Position numbers and translations under genes: made by a program | The notes under the pieces: model-generated | What the model saw: the letters and a program-made list of their open reading frames with translations, nothing else | The model's database searches: none | Told to the model about the DNA's origin: nothing | Shown here: positions 8,375 to 18,795 of the stretch, piece after piece | How the letters are laid out: each line of letters begins with the position of its first letter | Position numbering within the stretch: the stretch's first letter is position 1 | Origin: Anaerolineae bacterium | Lineage (GTDB): Bacteria > Chloroflexota > Anaerolineae > Promineifilales > Promineifilaceae | Length of the DNA: 64,000 nucleotides | Assembly: GCA_020848035.1 (NCBI GenBank) | Contig: JADLAX010000090.1 | Span: forward strand, 124,001-188,000 | Direction: 5' to 3'

Positions 8375-9745
8375 ATGACCAAACCAACACCTCCCCTTGT
8401 TTCAGGGGCTTTACCTGTTTTGGGACATGCCGCCGAATTTCAGCGCAATCGTCCCGGCTTAATTCGCCGTGGCTTTGCCGAGCACGGCGGCGTCTTTGCC
8501 ATCAAGCTGGCCAATCAGAATGTCGCCGTGGTCATTGGCCCGGAGCACCAAAAAACGTTTTTTATGGAGACCGACGGCCGTCTCAGCATCCAGGAGCCGT
8601 ACCAGTTTCTCCGCGCCATGTTTGGCGAAGTGCTCTTCCTGGCCCCACACGACGAATACTTGCGGCAACGGCCGTTGGTCCAGGAGCTGTTTAAGCGTGA
8701 AAAAATGCTGCACTACGTCGACGTGATGCAGGAAGTTGTCCAGGAATGGCTCGATGGCCTGGGCGACAGCGGCGAAATGGAGCTGACCAGCGAAATCATC
8801 ACCCTGGTGCAGGAGGTAGCGGGCAAATGCTTTCTCGGCCCAGAGGTACACCAGGCGATTGGCCGCGAGTTTTGGGACCTGTACACCGACCTGAGTAAAG
8901 CGCTGGATCCCCTGCTGCCGCCCGACCTGCCCCTGCCAAAGTTCAAACGGCGCGACAAAGCCAAAGCGCGCATGACGGAAATTTTGCGCCCCATCATCGC
9001 CGAACGGCGCGCCAACCCAGGCCAATACAACGACTTCCTGCAAGACATCATCATGAAGGAAGACAAAGCCGGTGAACCGGTGGATGAAGAGCTGGTGCGC
9101 AACTTGCTGCTGGGACTGATGTTTGCCGGGCACGAAACTACCGCCGGGCAAGCTGCCTGGACCATCATCTTGCTGCTGCAACATCCGCAATATCTAGAGC
9201 TTGTGCTGGACGAATTGGAAGAAGTTGCCCCGGCAGGGGTGCACATCGATCCCAAACGAATGGTGCAGCTTGACCACATCGAGTGGGCAGTGCGCGAGGT
9301 GGAACGGTTACGGCCGTCGGCCGAAATGCTCATGCGGGTAGCCAAAGAAGCGATCGAGTTTGGCGACTACCTCATCCCGGCGGGCTGGCTGGTGCAGGTG
9401 GCCCAGGAAATCGGCCACAAGCTGCCTGCCTACTTCGACCAGCCCGAGCAGTTTGACCCGCTGCGCTTCTCCCCCGACCGCGCCGAGGACAAACAGCACC
9501 GCTTTGGCCTCTTTGGCTTTGGCGGCGGCACGCACAAATGCACCGGCATGAACTTCGCCAACAACGAGATGACCATCATCACCGCCCTGCTCTTGCGCGA
9601 GTTTGAACTGGAACTGGTGACCCCAAAGCCGCAAATCGAGCGCGGCCTGGGCGCCAGCCGCCCGTCCGAAACGGTCATCCGCTACCAGCGGCGCACCGTG
9701 GCTCCAGCTGGGGGCACGCCGATGGAAACCAGCCTGGCTGGGTAA
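8375..9745 (+). CDS. Cytochrome P450, CYP51-like
   Basis: 456 aa haem monooxygenase. The I-helix oxygen-activation motif is AGHETT (about 251-256), the ExxR motif is in REVERLRP, and the haem-ligand loop is FGFGGGTHKCTG with Cys389. The N-terminal region (PLVSGALPVLGHAAEF, then a YQFLRAMFGE segment) resembles CYP51 sterol demethylases more than typical bacterial class I P450s. No N-terminal membrane anchor is present. Start: ATG after GAAGGA. It lies between menD and a menE-like ligase, directly before an SDR gene, so it may act on an isoprenoid, quinone or lipid. The substrate is unknown and no ferredoxin partner is adjacent. Confidence 0.92.
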   Translation: MTKPTPPLVSGALPVLGHAAEFQRNRPGLIRRGFAEHGGVFAIKLANQNVAVVIGPEHQKTFFMETDGRLSIQEPYQFLRAMFGEVLFLAPHDEYLRQRPLVQELFKREKMLHYVDVMQEVVQEWLDGLGDSGEMELTSEIITLVQEVAGKCFLGPEVHQAIGREFWDLYTDLSKALDPLLPPDLPLPKFKRRDKAKARMTEILRPIIAERRANPGQYNDFLQDIIMKEDKAGEPVDEELVRNLLLGLMFAGHETTAGQAAWTIILLLQHPQYLELVLDELEEVAPAGVHIDPKRMVQLDHIEWAVREVERLRPSAEMLMRVAKEAIEFGDYLIPAGWLVQVAQEIGHKLPAYFDQPEQFDPLRFSPDRAEDKQHRFGLFGFGGGTHKCTGMNFANNEMTIITALLLREFELELVTPKPQIERGLGASRPSETVIRYQRRTVAPAGGTPMETSLAG

Positions 9746-9784
9746 TCTATCGTAAAAACCTGTCAGGTCTGAAAGGAAGTTGAG

Positions 9785-10678
9785 ATGAACAAACCACTCA
9801 AATCACTATTTTTAGCGGGCACGGCCGTTACTGCGGGCATCTACCTTTGGAAACAGCGGCAAGAGAAGCCGGAAATGAACGGCCGTACCTTCCTGGAGCA
9901 ATACGGTCCGTGGGCTATCGTCACCGGGGCGGCCCGCGCCGAAGGGCTGGGCTACGGCTTTGCCCGCCAGCTGGCCGGTCGGCACGTCAACCTGGTGCTG
10001 GTAGACATCCTCGCCGATGAGCTGCACGCCCGCGCCGCCGAGCTGGCGCGCGACTACCACGTGCGCGTCAAGCCGGTTGTGTTGGACCTGGCCCGCCCCG
10101 ATTTTCTGCCGGAGCTAACGGCCGTTAGCCACGGCCTGGAGATTGGGCTGCTGGTGTGCAACCACATGTTCACCCCCAAAGCAACACCCACCATCCTGGA
10201 GATGGACCTGGCTACCCATCACGCCATGCTAGACATCAACGCCCGGGCTTACACCACGCTGGTGCATGAATACGGCCGTCAGATGGTCACCCAGGGCCAC
10301 GGCGGCATCCTGCTCGTCTCCTCCCAGGGTGGGCTGCACGGCACGCCGTACACCGGCGCGTACTCAGCCAACAAAGCGTTCCAGCTCATGCTGGGCGAAT
10401 CGCTCTGGTACGAACTGCGCCACGCCAACGTCGATGTGCTGGTGCTCACCCCTGGCCTCACCCGCACCCAGGGTGACGCCCTGGACAGTTACCCGGCCTT
10501 CATGCTGATGGACGTAGAGCCGGTCGTGCGCGAAGCACTGGCCAATTTGGGCCGCCGCCATCTGGTCATCCCCGGCCCGGTTAACAAACTGTTCTACTTC
10601 GCCACCACGCACCTGATGAGCCGCGAAAAAGCGGTGGTCACCACCGGTGACTTGATGGCCCAGGGGCTGAACAAATAG
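9785..10678 (+). CDS. Short-chain dehydrogenase/reductase
   Basis: 297 aa. A short hydrophobic N-terminus (residues 6-20) may anchor it to the membrane. The Rossmann nucleotide motif is TGAARAEGLGYG, the usual NNAG is replaced by CNHM, the serine is in LVSSQGG, and the catalytic pair is in YSANK (Tyr193, Lys197). The arrangement fits a 3-ketoacyl or 17-beta-hydroxysteroid dehydrogenase-like SDR. It follows the P450 by 39 bases and the ligase gene begins 2 bases after its stop, so the three genes are one transcription unit. The substrate cannot be named. Confidence 0.88.
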   Translation: MNKPLKSLFLAGTAVTAGIYLWKQRQEKPEMNGRTFLEQYGPWAIVTGAARAEGLGYGFARQLAGRHVNLVLVDILADELHARAAELARDYHVRVKPVVLDLARPDFLPELTAVSHGLEIGLLVCNHMFTPKATPTILEMDLATHHAMLDINARAYTTLVHEYGRQMVTQGHGGILLVSSQGGLHGTPYTGAYSANKAFQLMLGESLWYELRHANVDVLVLTPGLTRTQGDALDSYPAFMLMDVEPVVREALANLGRRHLVIPGPVNKLFYFATTHLMSREKAVVTTGDLMAQGLNK

Positions 10679-10680
10679 CG

Positions 10681-12258
10681 ATGCAAGATTGGCTGGCCGA
10701 ACGGACCCAGGCCACGCCACACAAGCTGGCGTTGATCATTGGCGAGCAGCGCTGGAACTATGCCACGCTCAACCAGATGGTCAACGCCACCTGCGCCCGC
10801 CTGCAAGATGCGGGCGTCCAGGCTGGCGATTTTGTCGCCGTGCTGCTGCCCAACGGACTGCCGTACGTCTGCCTGGTCCACGCCCTGGCCCGCATCGGGG
10901 CCATCCTCGTTCCCCTCAACACCCGCCTCACCGCCAGCGAGCTGCGCTGGCAAATCGAACACGTAGCGGCAAAGTGGCTGGTTACGGATGAGGGGTCTGC
11001 TCAAGATGCCGCTCAATGGTTAATGGTTAATTGTCAATTGTTAACGGTTAATGATTCCTGGCTGACAGCGACCAAATTAACCATTAACCATTCACCATTT
11101 ACCATTAACAATTACCAATCCGTCGTTTTCACCTCCGGCACCTCGGGCCAGCCCAAGGGGGTGCTGCTCACCTTCGGCAACCACTTTTGGAGCGCCACCG
11201 CCTCGGCTTACCGGCTGGGATTGGACCCCAACGATCTCTGGCTGAGCGTGCTGCCGCTGTACCACGTGGGCGGATTGGCGGTGCTGTTCAGGAGCTGCTT
11301 GTACGGCACGGCCGTTTCCCTTCACCCTCGTTTTGACCCACCAGCCATCAATCACGACCTGGACACCAATCCCATCACCCTCATCTCCCTCGTCCCCACC
11401 ATGCTGCACCGATTGCTCGCCAGCCGCAGCCACTGGCCCGCCCACCTGCGCCTCATCCTCCTCGGCGGCGCGGCGGCCCCGCCGGAGTTGGTGGCCGAAG
11501 CAAATGCCCTGCCCCGTAAACGGTTATCAGTAATCGGTAATCAGTTAACAGTAACCGGTGACGAACCATTAACCATTAACCATTCGCCACCTCTGGTGGC
11601 GACAACCTACGGCCTCACCGAAGCCGCTTCCCAGGTAGCCACGATGCTGCCCGCCAACGCCGCGCGCAAGCCGGGCAGCGTGGGACGGCCGCTCATGTTT
11701 ACCAGCGTCAAAATTGTGGGGGAAGATGGAGCGGAACGGCCGTCTCCTGAAATTGGCGAAATTGTGGTGAGCGGGCCAACAGTGATGGCGGGCTACTATC
11801 AAAAGGAGATTAGAGATTGGAGATTAGAGACTGCCCTATCTCCAATCTCCAATCTCCAATCTCCCCAAACAATCCACACCGGCGACCTCGGCTACCTGGA
11901 TGCCGACGGCGACCTCTTCCTGGTGCAGCGGCGCAGCGATTTAATTGTGTCTGGCGGCGAAAACGTCTACCCGGCGGAGGTGGAAGCGGTGCTGCGGCAG
12001 CAGCCGCAGGTGGTGGAAGCGTGTGTCGTCGGCATCCCCGATGCCGAGTGGGGCCAGCGCGTGGTGGCGATGGTGCAAATTGTCCCCAACGCCACTGTGT
12101 CCGCCGCAGACCTCATCACCTTTTGCCGCGAACGGCTCGCGGGCTACAAAATTCCGCGCCACGTTCAGCTGGTAGCTGAGCTGCCGCTGACCGCTTCGGG
12201 CAAAATCGGCCGTCAGCAAGTGGCGGCCCAGCTAAAAAATAGTCCCAGCAATCATTGA
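10681..12258 (+). CDS. menE: 2-succinylbenzoate-CoA ligase (MenE-like AMP-forming ligase)
   Basis: 525 aa adenylate-forming enzyme. Motifs: the AMP-binding P-loop VVFTSGTSGQPKGV, ATTYGLTEAASQVAT, GDLGYLDADGDL, RRSDLIVSGGENVYPAEVE and the C-terminal catalytic Lys in LTASGKIGRQ. Placement after menF and menD and the moderate length suggest OSB-CoA ligase; another acyl-CoA ligase is possible. Three repeat arrays are inserted in frame: 11015-11118 just before the P-loop, 11519-11586 before the ATTYG motif, and 11805-11875 before GDLG. Each lies next to a conserved motif but does not break it. menB, menC and menH are not in the window. Confidence 0.85.
   Translation: MQDWLAERTQATPHKLALIIGEQRWNYATLNQMVNATCARLQDAGVQAGDFVAVLLPNGLPYVCLVHALARIGAILVPLNTRLTASELRWQIEHVAAKWLVTDEGSAQDAAQWLMVNCQLLTVNDSWLTATKLTINHSPFTINNYQSVVFTSGTSGQPKGVLLTFGNHFWSATASAYRLGLDPNDLWLSVLPLYHVGGLAVLFRSCLYGTAVSLHPRFDPPAINHDLDTNPITLISLVPTMLHRLLASRSHWPAHLRLILLGGAAAPPELVAEANALPRKRLSVIGNQLTVTGDEPLTINHSPPLVATTYGLTEAASQVATMLPANAARKPGSVGRPLMFTSVKIVGEDGAERPSPEIGEIVVSGPTVMAGYYQKEIRDWRLETALSPISNLQSPQTIHTGDLGYLDADGDLFLVQRRSDLIVSGGENVYPAEVEAVLRQQPQVVEACVVGIPDAEWGQRVVAMVQIVPNATVSAADLITFCRERLAGYKIPRHVQLVAELPLTASGKIGRQQVAAQLKNSPSNH
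11015..11118. repeat. In-frame inverted heptamer array (AATGGTT)n in menE
   Basis: AATGGTT, AATGGTT, AATTGTC, AATTGTT, AACGGTT words, a ~25-base spacer, then AACCATT, AACCATT, CACCATT, TACCATT, AACAATT. Same word family as the arrays at 11519 and 38684. Confidence 0.88.
11519..11586. repeat. Second AATGGTT/CAGTAAT-type array in menE
   Basis: GGTTATCAGTAATCGGTAAT and TCAGTTAACAGTAACCGGT words, then AACCATT repeated three times. Translated in frame. Confidence 0.78.
11805..11875. repeat. In-frame inverted heptamer array (GAGATTR) in menE
   Basis: GAGATTA, GAGATTG, GAGATTA, GAGACTG, a short spacer, then ATCTC and CAATCTC repeated three times. It is read as EIRDWRLE, then ISNLQSP, as in menD. 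Confidence 0.88.
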
Positions 12259-12293
12259 CACGTTAGAATTGTCGCCCAAAATCGGTGAATATT

Positions 12294-12734
12294 ATGAACA
12301 AAGAAAGTCGAAGCAATACGGTGTTGATTGTCGTTCTGGTTGCAATAAGCTGCCTGGTGCTGCTGTGTGTGGCCATTGCCGTCCTGGTTTTTTTGTTTGG
12401 CGTCTCTCCCGTAGCCATAGAAAACGAAACGCCTACGGAAACTACCACGCTGAGCGCCGCTCAGCTGGCGCAGTGCCGCGAGGTGATGGCCATTCAGGCC
12501 AATGTGGAACTTGAAGGGGAATATTACCTGTATACGCCGGGTTTTCTGGATGATTCGCTGGAATGCCACCTGGTGGTCAGTGCCGATAGTGTGGACGATG
12601 TATTTGATACGGCCGTCATCAACCCCGCCCTCACCACCGACCAGGAAATTGCCCCCGGCCGCTACCTGCGCCTCAACATCGAGCGTATCGAGCAAGGCGT
12701 GTACCGCATCGAAGGCTTCTGGTACCAAACGTAA
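12294..12734 (+). CDS. Hypothetical membrane-anchored protein, 146 aa
   Basis: ATG at 12294 (a GTG at 12285 is an in-frame alternative). One strongly hydrophobic segment at about residues 10-37 is followed by a Thr/Glu-rich linker and a small extracytoplasmic domain of about 100 residues ending in IEGFWYQT. The segment holds two Cys residues, one in AQCREVM and one in LECHLVV, that could form a disulfide. I do not recognise the family. It lies 35 bases after menE on the same strand. Confidence 0.65.
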   Translation: MNKESRSNTVLIVVLVAISCLVLLCVAIAVLVFLFGVSPVAIENETPTETTTLSAAQLAQCREVMAIQANVELEGEYYLYTPGFLDDSLECHLVVSADSVDDVFDTAVINPALTTDQEIAPGRYLRLNIERIEQGVYRIEGFWYQT

Positions 12735-12782
12735 GCTCCCCTCAGTAAACGCGGTTTCCTAACCGCGCCGAGCAACGCCGCT

Positions 12783-13157
12783 TTACAGCTGCGGAAAGCG
12801 CAGCACCACCCCAAACATAAACAGGTTGCTAAACGCCAGCACCCACTGCCCCCGGTTGGAATCATCGCCCCGCAGCGCCGTGAAGTAGATGAAGGGCAGG
12901 AAAATAATCACAAACGCCCCGTACAAAATGTGGACTTCAGGCCGGGAGAGGGCGACCAAACGGCCGCTTAGCCACAAAATCACCCCAATCACACTCTGCA
13001 CCCACAACAGCACCTGCCCAATGGCCACCGCCCCCAAATAGCTGCCATCCACCGGCAGCACCCGAAAGGCCCGTACCAAACCCCATAAACCAAGCACCAA
13101 AAAAAACATCCAGGACATATTCGACAGCCCTTCATGCAGCACAGTAACAAATCCCAT
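12783..13157 (-). CDS. Small integral membrane protein, 124 aa
   Basis: ATG at 13157 with AGGAG upstream (the GTG immediately before it is a possible alternative). Four hydrophobic segments cover most of the protein (FFLVLGLWGLV, GAVAIGQVLLWVQSVIGVIL, ILYGAFVIIFLPFIYF, LAFSNLFMFGVVL). A His and an Arg lie near membrane faces, but no cofactor site is evident. The family is not recognised. It is convergent with the 146-aa gene; the gap between them has a CGCGGTT/AACCGCG hairpin at 12750-12767. Confidence 0.65.
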   Translation of the reverse strand: MGFVTVLHEGLSNMSWMFFLVLGLWGLVRAFRVLPVDGSYLGAVAIGQVLLWVQSVIGVILWLSGRLVALSRPEVHILYGAFVIIFLPFIYFTALRGDDSNRGQWVLAFSNLFMFGVVLRFPQL

Positions 13158-13187
13158 CACACACTCCTAAACAAACTTGAGTCATTC

Positions 13188-13244
13188 AAATGAAACGTGA
13201 AACGTGATAGCGTTTTAGTTCGCCTCACGTTTCACGTTTCACGA
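13188..13244. repeat. Inverted array of GTGAAAC words
   Basis: TGAAACGTGAAACGTGATAG, a spacer, then CTCACGTTTCACGTTTCACG. Intergenic, upstream of folC. Confidence 0.8.
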
Positions 13245-13324
13245 ACCCGCCCATTTCCTGAATCTCGGAAGAGTCCTTTTTATGACTTCCATCAAACTTC
13301 ACAATTGGTTACAATCGCCCCCAT

Positions 13325-14788
13325 ATGAATCAATTGGCGACTGACCCCAATCAACAACCGCACCCCAACGCCGATTTTCAAGCCTACGAAGAGGCGTTGG
13401 ACTATCTCTATAGTTTTATCAACTTTGAGGCCAAAAAGCAGGACCGCTACATGGCCAGCAAGTTGGACCATTCCCGGCCGCGCCGCCTGCTGGAAGCGCT
13501 GGACAGGCCGCACACGCGTTACCCCAGCCTGCACATCGCCGGGACCAAGGGTAAAGGCTCTACGGCCGCCATGTGCGCCTACACCCTGCGCGCCGCCGGA
13601 TACACCGTCGGCCTCTACACCTCGCCCCACCTGCAAGACTTCCGCGAGCGGATTCGTATTTTAACACCAGATGATGGCGACGGCCGTATTCCCAAACCCG
13701 ACTTTGTGCAGCAAATTAACAAAATACGCGCCCTGGGCGAGCCGTTTGCCGACATCACCTGGTTCGAGATTCTCACCGCCATCGCCTTCTTGCACTTTGC
13801 CGAGGTAGGCGTCGACGTGGCCGTGGTCGAAGTGGGCCTCGGCGGGCGGCTGGACGCCACCAACGTCATCACCCCGCTTGTCTCCGTCATCACCCGCCTC
13901 AGCCTGGACCACACCGAGCTGCTGGGCAACACCCTGCCCGAAATCGCCTACGAAAAGGGCGGCATCATCAAACCCGGCATCCCCGCCATCACCGCCCACC
14001 AGGAGCCAGATGCCCAGGCCAGGCTGGTAGAGATTGCCCAGGAGCGCGGCTGCCAGCTCACGACCGTGGGGCTTGATTGGTTATACGAAGGTGGCGATCT
14101 GCACCGGCCCAGCCAGCAGCAGCTCATCATCCAGCAAAACCCGGCCCCAGAGCTCATCCCACCCGGCACCCGGTTTGCGCTGCCCCTGGGCGGCGACCAC
14201 CAGCTGGAAAACGCCACCCTGGCGCTGGCCGCCCTACAGCACGTCCACGCCCACTTTCCGCGCCTGACGCTGCCCGTTTTGCAGGCGGGTCTGGCCAGCG
14301 TCAAGTGGCCGGGACGACTGGACATTATTCATCCCGGCAGCGACCGAACGCCAATGCTGCTGGTAGACTGCGCCCACAATCCCGACGCCATCCACAAACT
14401 GCGCGAGGCGCTGCGGCACAACTTTACTTACAATCAGCTGTGGCTCATCTTCGGCGCACCGGCGGATAAAGACGTGCCCCACATGCTGGCCGATCTGCTG
14501 CCGCTGGCCGACCACACCACATTCACCACGGCCAGCCATCCGCGCAGCGCCACGCCCGAAGAGTTGGCCGCACTGGGAGCTGAGTTGGGCTTTGCGGTAA
14601 CGGCCGTTCCCGATATGCACACCGCCCTCACCACCACCTGGCAGCAGGCCCAGCCCGGCGATCTCATCTGCGTCACCGGCTCCATAGTCGTTGTGGGCGA
14701 TTTGCTAAATCAGTGGGAAAGTCTACAATCCCACCTGTTGCATGATTCGCAGTTAAAAAATTCTCAGAGTTTAGAGACTGGAGATTAG
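13325..14788 (+). CDS. folC: Folylpolyglutamate synthase / dihydrofolate synthase
   Basis: 487 aa Mur-ligase-family enzyme that adds glutamate to (dihydro)folate. The P-loop is GTKGKGSTAA from Gly73; the typical YTSPHLQDFRERI follows, then VVEVGLGGRLDATN, TRLSLDHTELLG and the C-terminal LVDCAHNPDA. It is somewhat longer than the usual ~430 aa: about 35 residues precede the first core helix and a short tail follows. The last codons and the TAG stop come from a GAGATTR array (14768-14831), so the native C-terminus may have been replaced by the repeat. lon starts 71 bases later. Confidence 0.94.
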   Translation: MNQLATDPNQQPHPNADFQAYEEALDYLYSFINFEAKKQDRYMASKLDHSRPRRLLEALDRPHTRYPSLHIAGTKGKGSTAAMCAYTLRAAGYTVGLYTSPHLQDFRERIRILTPDDGDGRIPKPDFVQQINKIRALGEPFADITWFEILTAIAFLHFAEVGVDVAVVEVGLGGRLDATNVITPLVSVITRLSLDHTELLGNTLPEIAYEKGGIIKPGIPAITAHQEPDAQARLVEIAQERGCQLTTVGLDWLYEGGDLHRPSQQQLIIQQNPAPELIPPGTRFALPLGGDHQLENATLALAALQHVHAHFPRLTLPVLQAGLASVKWPGRLDIIHPGSDRTPMLLVDCAHNPDAIHKLREALRHNFTYNQLWLIFGAPADKDVPHMLADLLPLADHTTFTTASHPRSATPEELAALGAELGFAVTAVPDMHTALTTTWQQAQPGDLICVTGSIVVVGDLLNQWESLQSHLLHDSQLKNSQSLETGD

Positions 14789-14831
14789 AGATGAGAGATG
14801 GTCAATCTCCAATCTCCAATCTCCAGTCTCT
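14768..14831. repeat. Inverted heptamer array across the folC stop codon
   Basis: GAGACTG, GAGATTA, GAGATGA, GAGATGG, one base, then CAATCTC three times and CAGTCTC. The outermost variant GAGACTG is matched by its exact complement CAGTCTC, which indicates paired change. Confidence 0.9.
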
Positions 14832-14859
14832 TTAATCCAAATTTCCACTGGAAAAACCT

Positions 14860-17355
<2,496 letters not shown>

Positions 17356-17360
17356 ACAGC

Positions 17361-17403
17361 AAGCGGGCGGTGGACTGAATTTTGGTCCACCGCCCGCTTT
17401 TTC
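17361..17403. terminator. Intrinsic terminator between lon and the sugar operon
   Basis: A perfect 15-base stem (AAGCGGGCGGTGGAC / GTCCACCGCCCGCTT) with a 9-base loop and a T-run on the plus strand. It lies between convergent genes and probably serves both. Confidence 0.9.
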
Positions 17404-17427
17404 ATTCACCAAATTTACCAAACAAAT

Positions 17428-18663
17428 TTAAGATTGCGCCGGTTGTCGGCGATTTTGCCGCGAAACCGCATCCACCAGCACGGCCATCAGCAGCACAAAC
17501 CCGGTAATGATAAACTGCACCCCCGGTTCCAGGAGCAGCAGGCCCATGCCATTTTCCACGCTGGCAATGACCAGCGCCCCCAGCAGCACGCTGGGCACCC
17601 GGCCGCTGCCGCCAAACAGGCTGGTACCGCCAATTACGGCCGCCGCAATTGAGTTCAGCAGTAAGTTGCCCCCGCCAGCGGCCGTATCCACCGACCGCAG
17701 CCGCGACGCCAGCACAATGCCACCCGCCCCGGCCATCAGGCTGGAGATCATAAAAACGGTAATCAGCACCCGCTTCACGTCGATGCCCGCGCGCCGCGCC
17801 GCCATCTTGTTGTCGCCAATGGCGTACACATAGCGGCCAAAGCGGGTCTTAGACGCCAGAATCGTGAAGCCTGTCAGCAGGATGAGCAGCAGCACCCCCA
17901 CAAACGGCACGCCGCGATCCCGGTTGCAAATGACAACCACTCCGGCCGCCAGCCCACCCAGGGCAGCAACGCGCAGCAGCACAATGATGCCGGGCACTTC
18001 CACAAAGCCCTGGCGACGGCGCACCAGCCAATGCTGAATTTGATACAGAGCAAACAAAAACGTGGTGACGATGGCCACAGCCCAGCTCCAGGCTGGCTCT
18101 AGAAAGTGGTTGGCAATGCCCACAATCACATTATCTTGAATAATGACGGTGCCCGACGTGCCCACGAGCAGCAGCACGGTACCATTCCAGGCGATCAGAG
18201 CCGCCAGGGAGACAATAAATGAGGGGACTTGAAACGTGGTGATGATGATGCCATGCAATACGCCAATGCCTGCTGCCAGAATGAGAGCCACAGAAACGGC
18301 CGCATACCACGGCCACCCCGGCGGATCTTGCAGCTGCAACACCATAAATACGGCCGCTACCGCACTCACATAACCAATCGACAAATCAATTTCGCCCACC
18401 AGCAGCACATAAACCACCCCAATGGCAATCACGGTGTAACCCGCCATCTGCACAATCAGGTTCACAAAGTTGCGCGCCGTGAGAAAATTTTGGTTTTGCG
18501 ATTGAAAGATAAGAGCAATCACAACTAGCCCTAAAATGGTGGGCCAGGAGCCAATTTCACCCGATCGCAGTCGCCATAAATAGCTGCGAAGGTAGTCCGC
18601 CGGTGACAATGACGTTTCGGCGGCGGCGGGCGCAATGCCCAGCGATTGAAGTCTTTCTTTCAC
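17428..18663 (-). CDS. Sugar ABC transporter permease (XylH/RbsC type)
   Basis: 411 aa, GTG start. About ten hydrophobic segments. Hallmarks of the branched/monosaccharide permease family are present: VGEIDLSIGYVSA, FQVPSFIVSLAALIAWNG, FGRYVYAIGDNKMAARRAGI (the EAA-like coupling loop) and the C-terminal IGGTSLFGGSGRVPSVLLGAL. A charged insert at about 200-245 (WLVRRRQGF) is typical of XylH. It is the last gene of the minus-strand operon and the second permease in it, 132 bases downstream of the second binding protein. It may pair with that binding protein while sharing the single ATPase. Confidence 0.92.
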   Translation of the reverse strand: MKERLQSLGIAPAAAETSLSPADYLRSYLWRLRSGEIGSWPTILGLVVIALIFQSQNQNFLTARNFVNLIVQMAGYTVIAIGVVYVLLVGEIDLSIGYVSAVAAVFMVLQLQDPPGWPWYAAVSVALILAAGIGVLHGIIITTFQVPSFIVSLAALIAWNGTVLLLVGTSGTVIIQDNVIVGIANHFLEPAWSWAVAIVTTFLFALYQIQHWLVRRRQGFVEVPGIIVLLRVAALGGLAAGVVVICNRDRGVPFVGVLLLILLTGFTILASKTRFGRYVYAIGDNKMAARRAGIDVKRVLITVFMISSLMAGAGGIVLASRLRSVDTAAGGGNLLLNSIAAAVIGGTSLFGGSGRVPSVLLGALVIASVENGMGLLLLEPGVQFIITGFVLLMAVLVDAVSRQNRRQPAQS

Positions 18664-18684
18664 AACTGTACTCTTTTCCGGTAT

Positions 18685-18735
18685 CCCAGGTGCGCCGCCT
18701 TTTGGTTAAGTGAAATCACGCCGTGCGGCGCACCG
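18685..18735. repeat. Palindromic repeat CCCAGGTGCGCCGCC...GCGGCGCACC
   Basis: Arms GGTGCGCCGC (18689-18698) and GCGGCGCACC (18725-18734). The left arm with its flank is almost identical to the one at 34732. Confidence 0.75.
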
Positions 18736-18795
18736 GTTTTGTCACAAATTTTGTGCAATGGTATGGGGGAAATGGTTTTGCGGCAACAGGTTTTT

